Source: Cellulophaga sp. HaHaR_3_176 (GTDB lineage Bacteria > Bacteroidota > Bacteroidia > Flavobacteriales > Flavobacteriaceae). Taken from it: a stretch of 64,000 bases of DNA. How positions within the stretch are numbered: the stretch's first letter is position 1; every line of letters starts with the position of its first letter. The notes beneath the pieces are model-generated. The model saw nothing but the letters and a program-made list of their open reading frames with translations, was not told the origin of the DNA and did not search any database. The translations under genes were made by a program, and so were the position numbers. This document shows, piece after piece, positions 27,219-34,838 of the stretch. The stretch lies in assembly GCF_019021925.1 (NCBI RefSeq), contig NZ_CP058990.1, forward strand, positions 1,914,001-1,978,000. Direction: 5' to 3'.

Positions 27219-28232
27219 ATGAGCAACGAAATTTCATTAGTAACTGGCGGAAATGGACATTTAGGAAACAACCTAATTAGGCTTTTACTTTCCGATAACC
27301 AAAAAGTAAGAACAACTGTAAGAAATATTAATAATACTGAACCGTTTAAAGGGTTAGACTGTGAAGTTGTTCAAGCTGATATTACCGACAAAGAATCCCT
27401 AAAAAAAGCTTTTCAAGGAGTTACAAACTTATATGCAGTGGCTGCAAATTTCAGTATGTGGGCCAAAAACCCCAAAACTGAAATTTATGATAATAATATG
27501 CAAGGAACTCAAAATGTGTTTGACATTGCTAAAGAATGTGGCGTCAAAAATATCGTTTATGTAAGTTCAGTAGCTAGTTTGGATTTTACAAAATTGCCTG
27601 CTAATGTGGACAATGGATATAACAAAGACAGACGAAACTGGTATTATAATTCTAAAAATGATTCTGATAAACTCGCATTAGAATTAGGAAAAAAGTATGG
27701 TATTAGAACTGTTCTTGTTTTACCCTCTGCTATGATTGGGTCTAAAGCTTATAAGTTAAGTTATTCTAACAAGCTTGTATTACAAGTTTTAAATGGTGAA
27801 ATACCCGTAGACACTAATGTAACTTTAAATTGGGTAGACGTAAAAGATGTAGCGTTAGGAACCTATAACGCAATGACAAAAGGTAAAGACAACGAAAGGT
27901 ATATTTTATCTAACGAAAAACATACTACGTTACAAGAAACGGTAAAAATAGCAGCTGATTTATACCCTGAACTAAAGCTGAAAACACCTAAAAAAGTATC
28001 AAAATGTTTATTGTACTCTGTTGCAGGTTTAATGGAATTTAGTAGTAAACTGACAGGTAACGAACCTCTGTTACAGAGACATTACTTGGATATGTTTTAT
28101 GGCTTAAAACAAGATTATGATATAAGTAAATCAAGACGAGAATTAGGTTATAATCCTAAACCATCAAAACACGCTTTAGAAAATGCTTTAAAATATTTGA
28201 AAACCGATTGGAAAAAAGAAAACGGTATATAA
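27219..28232 (+). CDS. NAD-dependent epimerase/dehydratase (dihydroflavonol reductase-like), second gene of cassette 3
   Basis: A 337 aa extended short-chain dehydrogenase. The nucleotide loop TGGNGHLGNNLIRLL is near residues 9-23, with VYVSSVASLDF near 113 and a YxxxK-type active site in YYNSKNDSDKLALELG near 143. The substrate cannot be told. An upstream TTG at 27195 is in frame, but ATG 27219 begins right at the domain and is chosen. The TAA stop (28230-28232) is inside the cassette end GGTATATAAC. Confidence 0.85.
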   Translation: MSNEISLVTGGNGHLGNNLIRLLLSDNQKVRTTVRNINNTEPFKGLDCEVVQADITDKESLKKAFQGVTNLYAVAANFSMWAKNPKTEIYDNNMQGTQNVFDIAKECGVKNIVYVSSVASLDFTKLPANVDNGYNKDRRNWYYNSKNDSDKLALELGKKYGIRTVLVLPSAMIGSKAYKLSYSNKLVLQVLNGEIPVDTNVTLNWVDVKDVALGTYNAMTKGKDNERYILSNEKHTTLQETVKIAADLYPELKLKTPKKVSKCLLYSVAGLMEFSSKLTGNEPLLQRHYLDMFYGLKQDYDISKSRRELGYNPKPSKHALENALKYLKTDWKKENGI

Positions 28233-28422
28233 CAATGTATAAAAAACATAGGGCATTTGCGCTAAACCGAAAGGTCTGTCCATATTAATAAAGTCCGCTG
28301 AATATAAAATTTGGCATTTATAGTAGAAAAGATAAAAGCAAAATATTTATATTTAGCTAAGTAACAAACCGAAACAATAGTGCTTATCACCTGCCCTACG
28401 TTTCTTATACTTAACGTTAGCC
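28227..28422 (+). repeat. attC-like site 3
   Basis: It begins with ATATAACAATG and ends with TTAACGTTAGCC, about 196 bp. The arms GTATAAAAAACATAGGGC and GCCCTACGTTTCTTATAC are near-complements (two mismatches). Its right half, from about 28345, is nearly the same as in attC-like sites 4, 6 and 8. The internal frame reading MLITCPTFLILNV is made by this site and is not part of a gene. Confidence 0.78.
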
Positions 28423-28439
28423 CACATTTAAAAAAAACT

Positions 28440-29282
28440 ATGAGCTTAAATACAGATTTAGTAAAAGCAACGAAAGAAGGAGATTTAAAAAAAGTGTCTG
28501 AATTGATTGAATCTGGTGCGAACTTAAATACAACTGTAGGAGATAGTGATAAACGAAATTTACTTCATCACGCTTCCCAAAAAGGACATCCAAAACTGAT
28601 TGAATTTCTTATTGAAAAAGGAATTGATATTAATAGTTTAGATTATAGAAAAAGAACGCCATTATATTTAGCTTGCTATGATTACAAAGTTAATTCAGCC
28701 AAAACACTTGTTTCAAAAGGAGCTATAATAAATCTAAGTGGCGAATATAATCCACTCGATATGGCAAGTTCTAATTCATTTTACGGAACTGAAATAGTTG
28801 AATTATTACTTGAAAACAATGCTGATGTAAATCTTATTTGCAGAGGAACAAGTGTAACACCTTTAATGGGTGCTTTACACCAAAAGAAAACTGATGCCCT
28901 TAAATTACTATTAAATGCAGGAGCGAATACAAATCATATTGACGCTAATGGAGAATCACCATTAGGAAGAATTTCAGTTTTTGAATTTCCTGAACAAATA
29001 AATTTATTGTTAGATTACAAAGCCAAAATAAACTTTCAAGATAGAAAAGGAAATTCTGCTTTACATTTAGCAACAGAAAGAAAAAACAAAAAAGTAATCG
29101 AAATTCTAATTAAAAGAGGAATTAAAGTCAATCTGAAAAATAAGAATGGAGAAACAGCAAAAGATATTGCCCAAAAAAACAGTCCTGAAATATTCTCACT
29201 AATTTGCGAATTAATAAATGTTAATCCAAAAGAGAATAATCAAAGTGGAATATTCTCTAAAATCGGAAAATTGTGGAGATAA
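28440..29282 (+). CDS. Ankyrin repeat protein, cassette 4
   Basis: A 280 aa protein made of about eight ankyrin repeats, for example LLHHASQKGHPKLIEFLIEK, TPLYLACYDYKVNSAKTLV and SALHLATERKNKKVIEILIK, with a 20-residue tail. No signal peptide. The start is ATG 28440; the frame also opens at 28380, but those 20 codons are attC sequence that recurs before another cassette. Boundaries are GTTAGCCCAC at 28416 and GTGGGCTAAC at 29286, which are exact complements. Ankyrin proteins bind other proteins; the partner is unknown. Confidence 0.88.
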   Translation: MSLNTDLVKATKEGDLKKVSELIESGANLNTTVGDSDKRNLLHHASQKGHPKLIEFLIEKGIDINSLDYRKRTPLYLACYDYKVNSAKTLVSKGAIINLSGEYNPLDMASSNSFYGTEIVELLLENNADVNLICRGTSVTPLMGALHQKKTDALKLLLNAGANTNHIDANGESPLGRISVFEFPEQINLLLDYKAKINFQDRKGNSALHLATERKNKKVIEILIKRGIKVNLKNKNGETAKDIAQKNSPEIFSLICELINVNPKENNQSGIFSKIGKLWR

Positions 29283-29288
29283 AACGTG

Positions 29289-29485
29289 GGCTAACAATGG
29301 CTATAATTAATACGGGGTTTGGTACTTAATCCAAAGTTTTGGACTTTTAACCAAGTCCGCCAAATCTTTTTGATTTGGCTTTATAAATGAGAAGATAAAA
29401 CAAAATATTTATATTTAGCTAAGTAATAAACCGAAACGATAGTGCTTATCACCTGCCCTACGATTTCTTATACTTAACGTTGTAG
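29289..29485 (+). repeat. attC-like site 4 (mosaic)
   Basis: It begins with GGCTAACAATGG and ends with TTAACGTTGTAG, about 197 bp. The left half (TATAATTAATACGGGG, then TTTTGGACTTTTAACC) differs from sites 3 and 8, while the right half from AAATATTTATATTTAGC onward is nearly the same. The outer arms pair less well than in other sites, which suggests a mosaic of two attC types. Confidence 0.68.
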
Positions 29486-29525
29486 GTAATGCAAACAAAA
29501 TCATACTATAAAAAAAAATTCGATA

Positions 29526-30527
29526 ATGAAAAGAAATTTATTAGTCTTCGTTTTAACTCTTTCCTCAAACATAATATTTTCTCAAACCGACAAGTGTAAG
29601 CCAATTTTGCAAAAGGATTTTATAGACAAAATAAAAGACTACAAGGCAGCTGATTTAGTTCCATACAATGTTGTAAATGATAGTTGGCAAGAAAAATGGG
29701 GGTTGATGGACAAAACAACGAAAAAAAAATTGACTGAACCTTTAATGAATTATGCTTCAACATTCAATCCGAATATTTCTTTTTTCTATGAGGAATGCGA
29801 TGTTAAAATTAATAATAATTATGAATTAAATGCAAAAGATTTGATGGTTACTGTAATAGAAGGTGATGACTCAGTTGACCAAAAAATACAAGTCTTAGAT
29901 TCTATAAATGGATATAAAGGTTTCAAAGTCGATGATAATGGTAATTTGATTGCCTATTCAAAAGCCTACTTTAGGGACAATTGGCATAGTTGGAATATCT
30001 CAAAACCTTTCCTATATAAAAATAATTATTATGCAATAGTGCAAAACAAAGAGGGCAACAAAACAATTATCAATACTGAAGGTGAAATCAAAAAGGGTTT
30101 TGTTTATAAGTCACTCAGATATACTGATTATCAGCATAAGGGAGAAAATTTACTTTATGCAGAGGACTTTAAGGGAAAAAAAGGATTCATCACTTTATCC
30201 GGTCATAAACTTCATTACGGTAAATTATTAAAAAGTCCATTTTACAGTAATGAACTTTTTGGTTACAGCATACAGCACGATGGAATTAGAGGAGCTGGAA
30301 CATATCAAGATTCGATTTCAAAATCTGGAATTTTAGACTTATCTACAATGAAGTGGCTGATAAAACCTAAAAAAGGACTAAAACTAATCGATATGGTATA
30401 TACTTCTGAAAGTGTTGCTAAAACTGATTATACGAATCGCAAAAATGTCAATATCTATTTTGTAGTTTTAGAAGATAAGTTTAGATATTTAATTGATGAA
30501 GAAGGCAACAAGTATATTGCGAAATAA
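29526..30527 (+). CDS. Exported protein of unknown function, cassette 5
   Basis: A 333 aa protein with a clear signal peptide (KRNLLVFVLTLSSNIIFSQ). The mature part includes several short segments such as NKEGNKTIINTEGEIKKGFV and a final YLIDEEGNKYIA that resemble WG-type beta repeats, but the family was not recognised. Its cassette ends are GTTGTAGGTAATGC at 29479 and GCACTACCTACAAC at 30532, complementary at 13 of 14 positions. It is probably periplasmic or outer-surface. Confidence 0.75.
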   Translation: MKRNLLVFVLTLSSNIIFSQTDKCKPILQKDFIDKIKDYKAADLVPYNVVNDSWQEKWGLMDKTTKKKLTEPLMNYASTFNPNISFFYEECDVKINNNYELNAKDLMVTVIEGDDSVDQKIQVLDSINGYKGFKVDDNGNLIAYSKAYFRDNWHSWNISKPFLYKNNYYAIVQNKEGNKTIINTEGEIKKGFVYKSLRYTDYQHKGENLLYAEDFKGKKGFITLSGHKLHYGKLLKSPFYSNELFGYSIQHDGIRGAGTYQDSISKSGILDLSTMKWLIKPKKGLKLIDMVYTSESVAKTDYTNRKNVNIYFVVLEDKFRYLIDEEGNKYIAK

Positions 30528-30538
30528 AAAAGCACTAC

Positions 30539-30734
30539 CTACAACAAAGCCTAAACGTAATGCGGACTTTTGGGTAAAACCGAAAGGTCTGCGTATATTT
30601 ATAAAGTCGTTAAATCTTATGGATTTAGCTTTGGACAAAAAAAGAAAAAGCGAAACCAAAAGCTTTAGCTTCGTGCGCAGACGGAAACGTAAGGTTTCCT
30701 TACTACCGCACTACGCTTAGCCGAACCGTTGGTG
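30539..30734 (+). repeat. attC-like site 5 (type 2)
   Basis: About 196 bp. GCCTAAACGTAATGCGG near 30548 pairs with CCGCACTACGCTTAGCC near 30707 with few mismatches. The inner parts GGTCTGCG and CGCAGAC also pair. The same sequence type recurs in site 7. An open frame of 75 codons inside it (30493-30720) is an artefact of this repeat. Confidence 0.78.
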
Positions 30735-30766
30735 GCAATTTACACGAAAATCGAACAAAGAAAAAA

Positions 30767-31831
30767 ATGGCAAAAAAAAGAAAAACTCTTCCAAAAACTT
30801 TTGAGGCATTAATTGAAGCAAAAGATATAAAAAGCCTCAAAAAAATGTTTGATACGTGCGAAGTTGATGCAAGAGGTGGTTACGGAAAATCAACAGCTCT
30901 GAGTACTTATTTTATTCCCAATGAACTTGTACGCTGGTTAGTGGAAAAAGGAGCAGATATTGATGCTGTTGATATTTATGGATGTACTGCACTTCATAGA
31001 CACGCAAGTTTTCATAGTGGAGATATAAGCATCCTTTTAGAACTTGGAGCAAATGTAAATGCGAAGAACAACAATGGCGAGACACCACTTCATTATGCCG
31101 CTGGAGGTGGTTTTAAAGTAGATGATGTAAAAAGGTTAATTGAAAATGGAGCAAAAACAGAAATTGTAAATAAAAATGGACAAACGCCATTTGATTATGC
31201 TCTGAAACGTGCGAATAACATCAACCTTATTGAATTGGTCGAAGTTTCAAAGGTCTTTCTTAAAATAAACAGTGAAGTAACACAAGTTATGAAAGATTCG
31301 ATTCATCGATTAGGAGAAAATTTTGAATTTCATAGAGAGAATTTTAATAAAGAATCTCTAGCTGAAACAGACGAAGCTCTGAGTGCACTTTATGAAATGT
31401 TTAATGTTATCCCCATTAAAAAACGAATTATGCACGATGGTGTTTCTACTATTTGTGTACAAGATAGCACATGGGAAAAACAATATGAGGAATTATGGGA
31501 TTTTTTAATTCCTTCTAGCGGTAGTGCAAAAACCATACAAGGAGAAGTGGTTCGTATTTCAGGAAAAGTTAGGGATGAAATTTATAGAAATGGTGGCGGA
31601 AATTGGAATACAGACTTTAAAAAAATGTTAGATGCCTTTTTTAGCTATCTATCCTTAAATAATTCGCTAAATAATGAAGACCTTGAGAAAATAGGTTTTC
31701 TTATAAAAGATATTCGAAAAAACGGAGACGCAGAAACTGAGGAACTTAATTACTTATGTGAATTGGCAACAAAATGGGTGTTACTTAATCCAAACCCAAT
31801 TATTTTAGATAAGCCAAATTATAAAAGATAG
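30767..31831 (+). CDS. Ankyrin repeat protein with C-terminal helical domain, cassette 6
   Basis: A 354 aa protein. Residues about 40-150 form three to four ankyrin repeats (TALHRHASFHSGDISILLEL, TPLHYAAGGGFKVDDVKRLI). The remaining 200 residues are a separate domain with ETDEALSALYEMFNVIP and a later DEIYRNGGGNWNTDFKKML, not recognised. No signal peptide. The left end GTTGGTGG (30728) and right end CCACCAAC (31848) are exact complements. It differs from the cassette 4 ankyrin protein apart from the repeats. Confidence 0.85.
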   Translation: MAKKRKTLPKTFEALIEAKDIKSLKKMFDTCEVDARGGYGKSTALSTYFIPNELVRWLVEKGADIDAVDIYGCTALHRHASFHSGDISILLELGANVNAKNNNGETPLHYAAGGGFKVDDVKRLIENGAKTEIVNKNGQTPFDYALKRANNINLIELVEVSKVFLKINSEVTQVMKDSIHRLGENFEFHRENFNKESLAETDEALSALYEMFNVIPIKKRIMHDGVSTICVQDSTWEKQYEELWDFLIPSSGSAKTIQGEVVRISGKVRDEIYRNGGGNWNTDFKKMLDAFFSYLSLNNSLNNEDLEKIGFLIKDIRKNGDAETEELNYLCELATKWVLLNPNPIILDKPNYKR

Positions 31832-31848
31832 AATTGAAGAAAAACTAC

Positions 31849-31857
31849 CACCAACAA
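31849..31857 (+). repeat. attC-like site 6, left fragment
   Basis: CACCAACAA is the expected left end of the attC after cassette 6. The sequence after it stops looking like an attC because the IS110-family element begins here. The rest of the site resumes near 33075. Confidence 0.6.
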
Positions 31858-31888
31858 AGAACTGTGGTAAAAAACAAGTGATTTTTAC

Positions 31889-32860
31889 TTAATTTCTAAC
31901 AAGTACACTTCTATATCCATCATTGTATATCAACCCTGATTTAGCTATGGCAAAAGCTTGTTTTAGCAGCTTATTACATACTGCAATTAGGGCTAGTTTT
32001 TTACTGTTTCCTTTGGCTACTATTCGGTCATAAATGGCCTTACATGCTTTGTTGTATTTACAAGCATTAAAACTGCACATAAATAGTAAATTCCTAAGCT
32101 TTTGATTGCCTATTTTACTTATTCGTGCTCGACCATTTACACTGCTTCCACTCTGTCTTATTATCGGCGTTAAGCCAGCATAACTACATAGCTCACTTCC
32201 TCTTGTAAAACGATCAAATCCATCCGTTAAAACAACTAACATAATCGCTGTCTTATCTCCTATTCCGGGTATACTTTTTAAACGTGTTAAAATATCCTGA
32301 TGCACTTGCTTTACTAAATCTAATAATTTGTCTTCTATTGTCTTTATTTCTTGCTGTACTTGTTTTAAAATACGTCTTATAGAACTAACAACAGCTTTAC
32401 TTGGATTACCCAATACAGATTCTCCGTGTAATTTATTTTTAAGCATCGTGCTCTGTTTTGTCAGCCTTGATAGTAGCCTTGTCATTTGCAGGCATTCTAT
32501 TTGATGTTTAGAATTTCCTTGCCATAACTTTAAATCTACCTGTTCTGCATAAGAACAAATCAGTTTTGAATCACTTTTATCGGTCTTTATCTTAGATAAC
32601 TTCATCTGTATAAAACGCTTTACTGATAAAGGATTTTCTACCGATACTTTTACTCCTGATTCAAGTAAATGATAAGCCAATTGATAATGATAGTATCCTG
32701 TAGCTTCCATTACACAATGGCTCTCTTTACTTAAGAGTTTTACAAACTTATTAAAACCAGTTACAGTATTTTTAAACTGATAGTATTTACCATCGGAATC
32801 TGTAACATCAAATACTAAATGACTAATGTCTATCCCAAAATATTTAATATCTTTATTCAT
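31889..32860 (-). CDS. IS110-family transposase (DEDD recombinase)
   Basis: A 323 aa protein. The N-terminal DEDD RuvC-like domain begins with YFGIDISHLVFDV (first acidic residue), followed by VMEATGYYHYQLA and KTDKSDSKLICSYAEQ. The C-terminal Transposase_20 domain has LKSIPGIGDKTAIMLVVLTD, then LCSYAGLTPIIRQSGSS and ISKIGNQKLRNLLFMCS with the conserved serine region. The frame also opens at a TTG at 32887; ATG 32860 precedes the domain directly. The gene looks intact, so the element may be active. Confidence 0.92.
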   Translation of the reverse strand: MNKDIKYFGIDISHLVFDVTDSDGKYYQFKNTVTGFNKFVKLLSKESHCVMEATGYYHYQLAYHLLESGVKVSVENPLSVKRFIQMKLSKIKTDKSDSKLICSYAEQVDLKLWQGNSKHQIECLQMTRLLSRLTKQSTMLKNKLHGESVLGNPSKAVVSSIRRILKQVQQEIKTIEDKLLDLVKQVHQDILTRLKSIPGIGDKTAIMLVVLTDGFDRFTRGSELCSYAGLTPIIRQSGSSVNGRARISKIGNQKLRNLLFMCSFNACKYNKACKAIYDRIVAKGNSKKLALIAVCNKLLKQAFAIAKSGLIYNDGYRSVLVRN

Positions 32861-33074
32861 AAGAAAATGTTTTTTTTGAAAGGACAAACTACGCGAGTTT
32901 CAACAACTTAAAATCGAGGTCAAAGCCTCATAGAACTGTACGAAATCTGTGTAGAAAAGAGAGGGGATTTTCAATGTTGACGAGATCTGTAGTCTCTACG
33001 TATAAAATAATCTTATTCCTCTCTTTTGTTCTTTCTGTTTATCTTTCTAATTTAATGAATTACAAACTTAAGAG
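32861..33074 (-). ncRNA. Candidate bridge-RNA region of the IS110 element
   Basis: The non-coding 5' flank of the transposase. IS110-group elements are known to encode a bridge RNA upstream of the recombinase gene. Here AAAAGAGAGG (32955-32964) pairs exactly with CCTCTCTTTT (33018-33027) around an inner loop with GTAG tct CTAC, and a second small hairpin GAGG/CCTC lies at 32916-32929. The RNA itself and its guide loops are inferred. Confidence 0.5.
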
Positions 33075-33260
33075 GTATATAGTTCATAGCTAATAAGTTG
33101 CTTAATCGGAAGGTCTGTGAATATTAACAAAGTCCGCCAAATATAAAATTTGGCATTTTCAATAAAAAAGATAAAAGCAAAATATTATATTTGGCTTAGC
33201 ACCAATCCGAAACGTAATTGCTTATCACCTGCCCTACGCTTCTTATACTAAACGTTATCT
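33075..33260 (+). repeat. attC-like site 6, right fragment (type 1)
   Basis: From GTATATAGTTCATAGC to TATACTAAACGTTATC. It aligns with sites 3 and 8 through the conserved AAGTCCGCCAAATATAAAATTTGG and TGCTTATCACCTGCCCTACG stretches. The IS is inserted between the AACAA start (31849-31857) and this arm. Confidence 0.7.
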
Positions 33261-33265
33261 ACAAT

Positions 33266-33784
33266 ATGAAAAAACTAATACCCAGAGAAGAAAGAAATGA
33301 AAAATTGATTAGCTGTGGTATCCCAGAACAATTTTTATCTAGTATTGGAAACATTGATGAATTAGATTTCATGGTTGAAGACCCTAAAGGAGCGTATTTC
33401 TATTTCCCTACAATGGATTATAAAATATTTTCTGGGTTTGAGGTAACTCCCATTTTCAATTGCGGAGAAGAATTCTATGCCTTATTTGAGAAAAATGACA
33501 TTAGAAAAATTGTTAGATTCGAACTTGAAAATGATGAAATATACTCGGATTATGGATTAAATTGGAATCTACTCCTTATGGATATTTTATGGCGTTATTT
33601 TGACTTAGCTTTAGAAGAAGACGATAGTATGTCTTTGTTTTGTTCGGTTGGAAAAAGGTTAGGTTTTTTATATTCTGAAAAACTATATCAATGTCTTAAT
33701 ATTCCTAGTGATGAAATTTCAATTAAACTCGAGAATAAAAAAAAATGGAAAATTGAAGTTGCTGAAAAAATAAAAATACTGTAG
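33266..33784 (+). CDS. Small cytoplasmic protein, possibly SUKH-like, cassette 7
   Basis: A 172 aa soluble protein rich in aromatic and acidic residues. IPEQFLSSIGNIDELDFM, YFYFPTMDYKIFSGFEVTPI and FEKNDIRKIVRFELENDEI give a beta-rich pattern somewhat like SMI1/KNR4 immunity proteins, but this is a weak match. The start is ATG 33266; an in-frame extension to 33218 is attC sequence. The TAG stop overlaps the cassette end TGTAGATAAC (33780-33789), the complement of GTTATCTACA (33254). The ATG is only 9 bp after the core GTT. Confidence 0.65.
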   Translation: MKKLIPREERNEKLISCGIPEQFLSSIGNIDELDFMVEDPKGAYFYFPTMDYKIFSGFEVTPIFNCGEEFYALFEKNDIRKIVRFELENDEIYSDYGLNWNLLLMDILWRYFDLALEEDDSMSLFCSVGKRLGFLYSEKLYQCLNIPSDEISIKLENKKKWKIEVAEKIKIL

Positions 33785-33978
33785 ATAACAAAACCTAAAT
33801 GTAATGCGGACTTTAGGGCTAAATCGAAAGGTCTGTGTATATTTATAATGTCGCTAAATCTTATGGAATTAGCTTTGTACAAGAAAAAATAAAACTAAAC
33901 AATAAGCTTTAGCTTCGTGCGCAGACGGAAACGAAAAATTTCCTTGCCTCCGCACTACGCTTAGCTCAAGCGTTAGCG
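33783..33978 (+). repeat. attC-like site 7 (type 2)
   Basis: About 196 bp, with the same type of sequence as site 5: left arm CCTAAATGTAATGCGGAC, right arm CCGCACTACGCTTAGC and the inner GCTTCGTGCGCAGACGGAAACG. It begins AGATAACAAAA and ends CAAGCGTTAGCG. Confidence 0.78.
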
Positions 33979-33983
33979 AACAT

Positions 33984-34838
33984 ATGAATAAATTTTTTGC
34001 ATACATATTAATTTTAGGAACAATTGTTCAGGTATGTGGCCAAAGCTCAGACATTCTGATTTGGAAAAAAGATACTCTAAACCTTTATTCAAATCCCTTA
34101 GAAAAAAGAACTGATTGGCAAAAAATAAATCAATCCATTTCAAAACAGATTGAAGAACATTTACTTGCTACAAGTAACGATTCAATAATTGAAATTTCAT
34201 CTTTCCTTCAAAACTATAAGACAGAATGGAGAATTGAGAAAGGGAATTTGTATCTGAACAAAATTACAAGCTTTGAAAATTTAGAATTAAGTATCGATTT
34301 AATAACAAAATCTAAGAACACAGAACTTCCGATATTTGCCGAATGGCTTACTGACTCATTGATTATTTTTAAGGGTAATTGTATAGTCTGTGAATCTAAC
34401 CATTTAAAAAACACTTCAATTTATCCGAACGAATTGATACTCGAATTTAGAAAAGGAACATTTGTAAATAAGTCGAAATATAAAAATCGAGTTTTAAAAA
34501 AATCTAAACTATCAGATTTAGACCCAAATCAATATCTCGAATATATTTATAGTAAAATCAACTGGAGTCAATTAGATAAAATGGATAAGAATATCCAAGC
34601 CTTTGTAAGCATTGAACCTGATAAAAATGGTAAACTAAAAAAAATTGATTGGGAATACACTTATCTGATTTCTGATAACAACATAATAACAAATAAACAG
34701 AACAGATTTTTAAAAGAAGCTGTCCGAATTGCTAAATACATTCCCGACTGGACAGTGATTTTAAGGCACGAAAAGATTATGAACCAAGACTTATCGATTA
34801 TATTTAGCCCAGAAATAAAAGAAAAATACGCTCGCTAA
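33984..34838 (+). CDS. Exported protein of unknown function, cassette 8
   Basis: A 284 aa protein with a signal peptide ending near Gly-Gln (FAYILILGTIVQVCGQ). The mature part has no recognised domain. The C-terminal segment about 200-280 (IQAFVSIEPDKNGKLKKIDW, then FLKEAVRIAKYIPDW) recalls the end of TonB-like proteins, but the match is loose. Cassette ends are GTTAGCGA at 33972 and TCGCTAAC at 34832, and the TAA stop lies inside the right end. Confidence 0.7.
   Translation: MNKFFAYILILGTIVQVCGQSSDILIWKKDTLNLYSNPLEKRTDWQKINQSISKQIEEHLLATSNDSIIEISSFLQNYKTEWRIEKGNLYLNKITSFENLELSIDLITKSKNTELPIFAEWLTDSLIIFKGNCIVCESNHLKNTSIYPNELILEFRKGTFVNKSKYKNRVLKKSKLSDLDPNQYLEYIYSKINWSQLDKMDKNIQAFVSIEPDKNGKLKKIDWEYTYLISDNNIITNKQNRFLKEAVRIAKYIPDWTVILRHEKIMNQDLSIIFSPEIKEKYAR

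Larger units (their letters stand above)
31857..33074 (-). mobile_element. IS110-family insertion sequence
   Basis: About 1.2 kb between the two parts of attC-like site 6. It carries one IS110-type transposase on the minus strand, a very short 3' flank and a 5' non-coding region of about 210 bp. The exact ends are uncertain by several bases: an AAGA sequence occurs at both edges (31856-31860 and 33070-33073). No terminal inverted repeats were seen, as usual for IS110. It would have inserted after the array formed. Confidence 0.75.

Noticed and set aside
28380..28439. N-terminal extension of the ankyrin protein (MLITCP...)
   Set aside because: These 20 codons are attC sequence that also precedes the unrelated gene at 33266; the ATG at 28440 is the real start.
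30493..30720. A 75-codon open frame on the plus strand
   Set aside because: Most of it lies in attC-like site 5; its start is inside the preceding gene and its sequence is explained by the repeat.
33218..33265. N-terminal extension of the cassette 7 protein
   Set aside because: Same attC-derived peptide as before cassette 4; the true start is at 33266.
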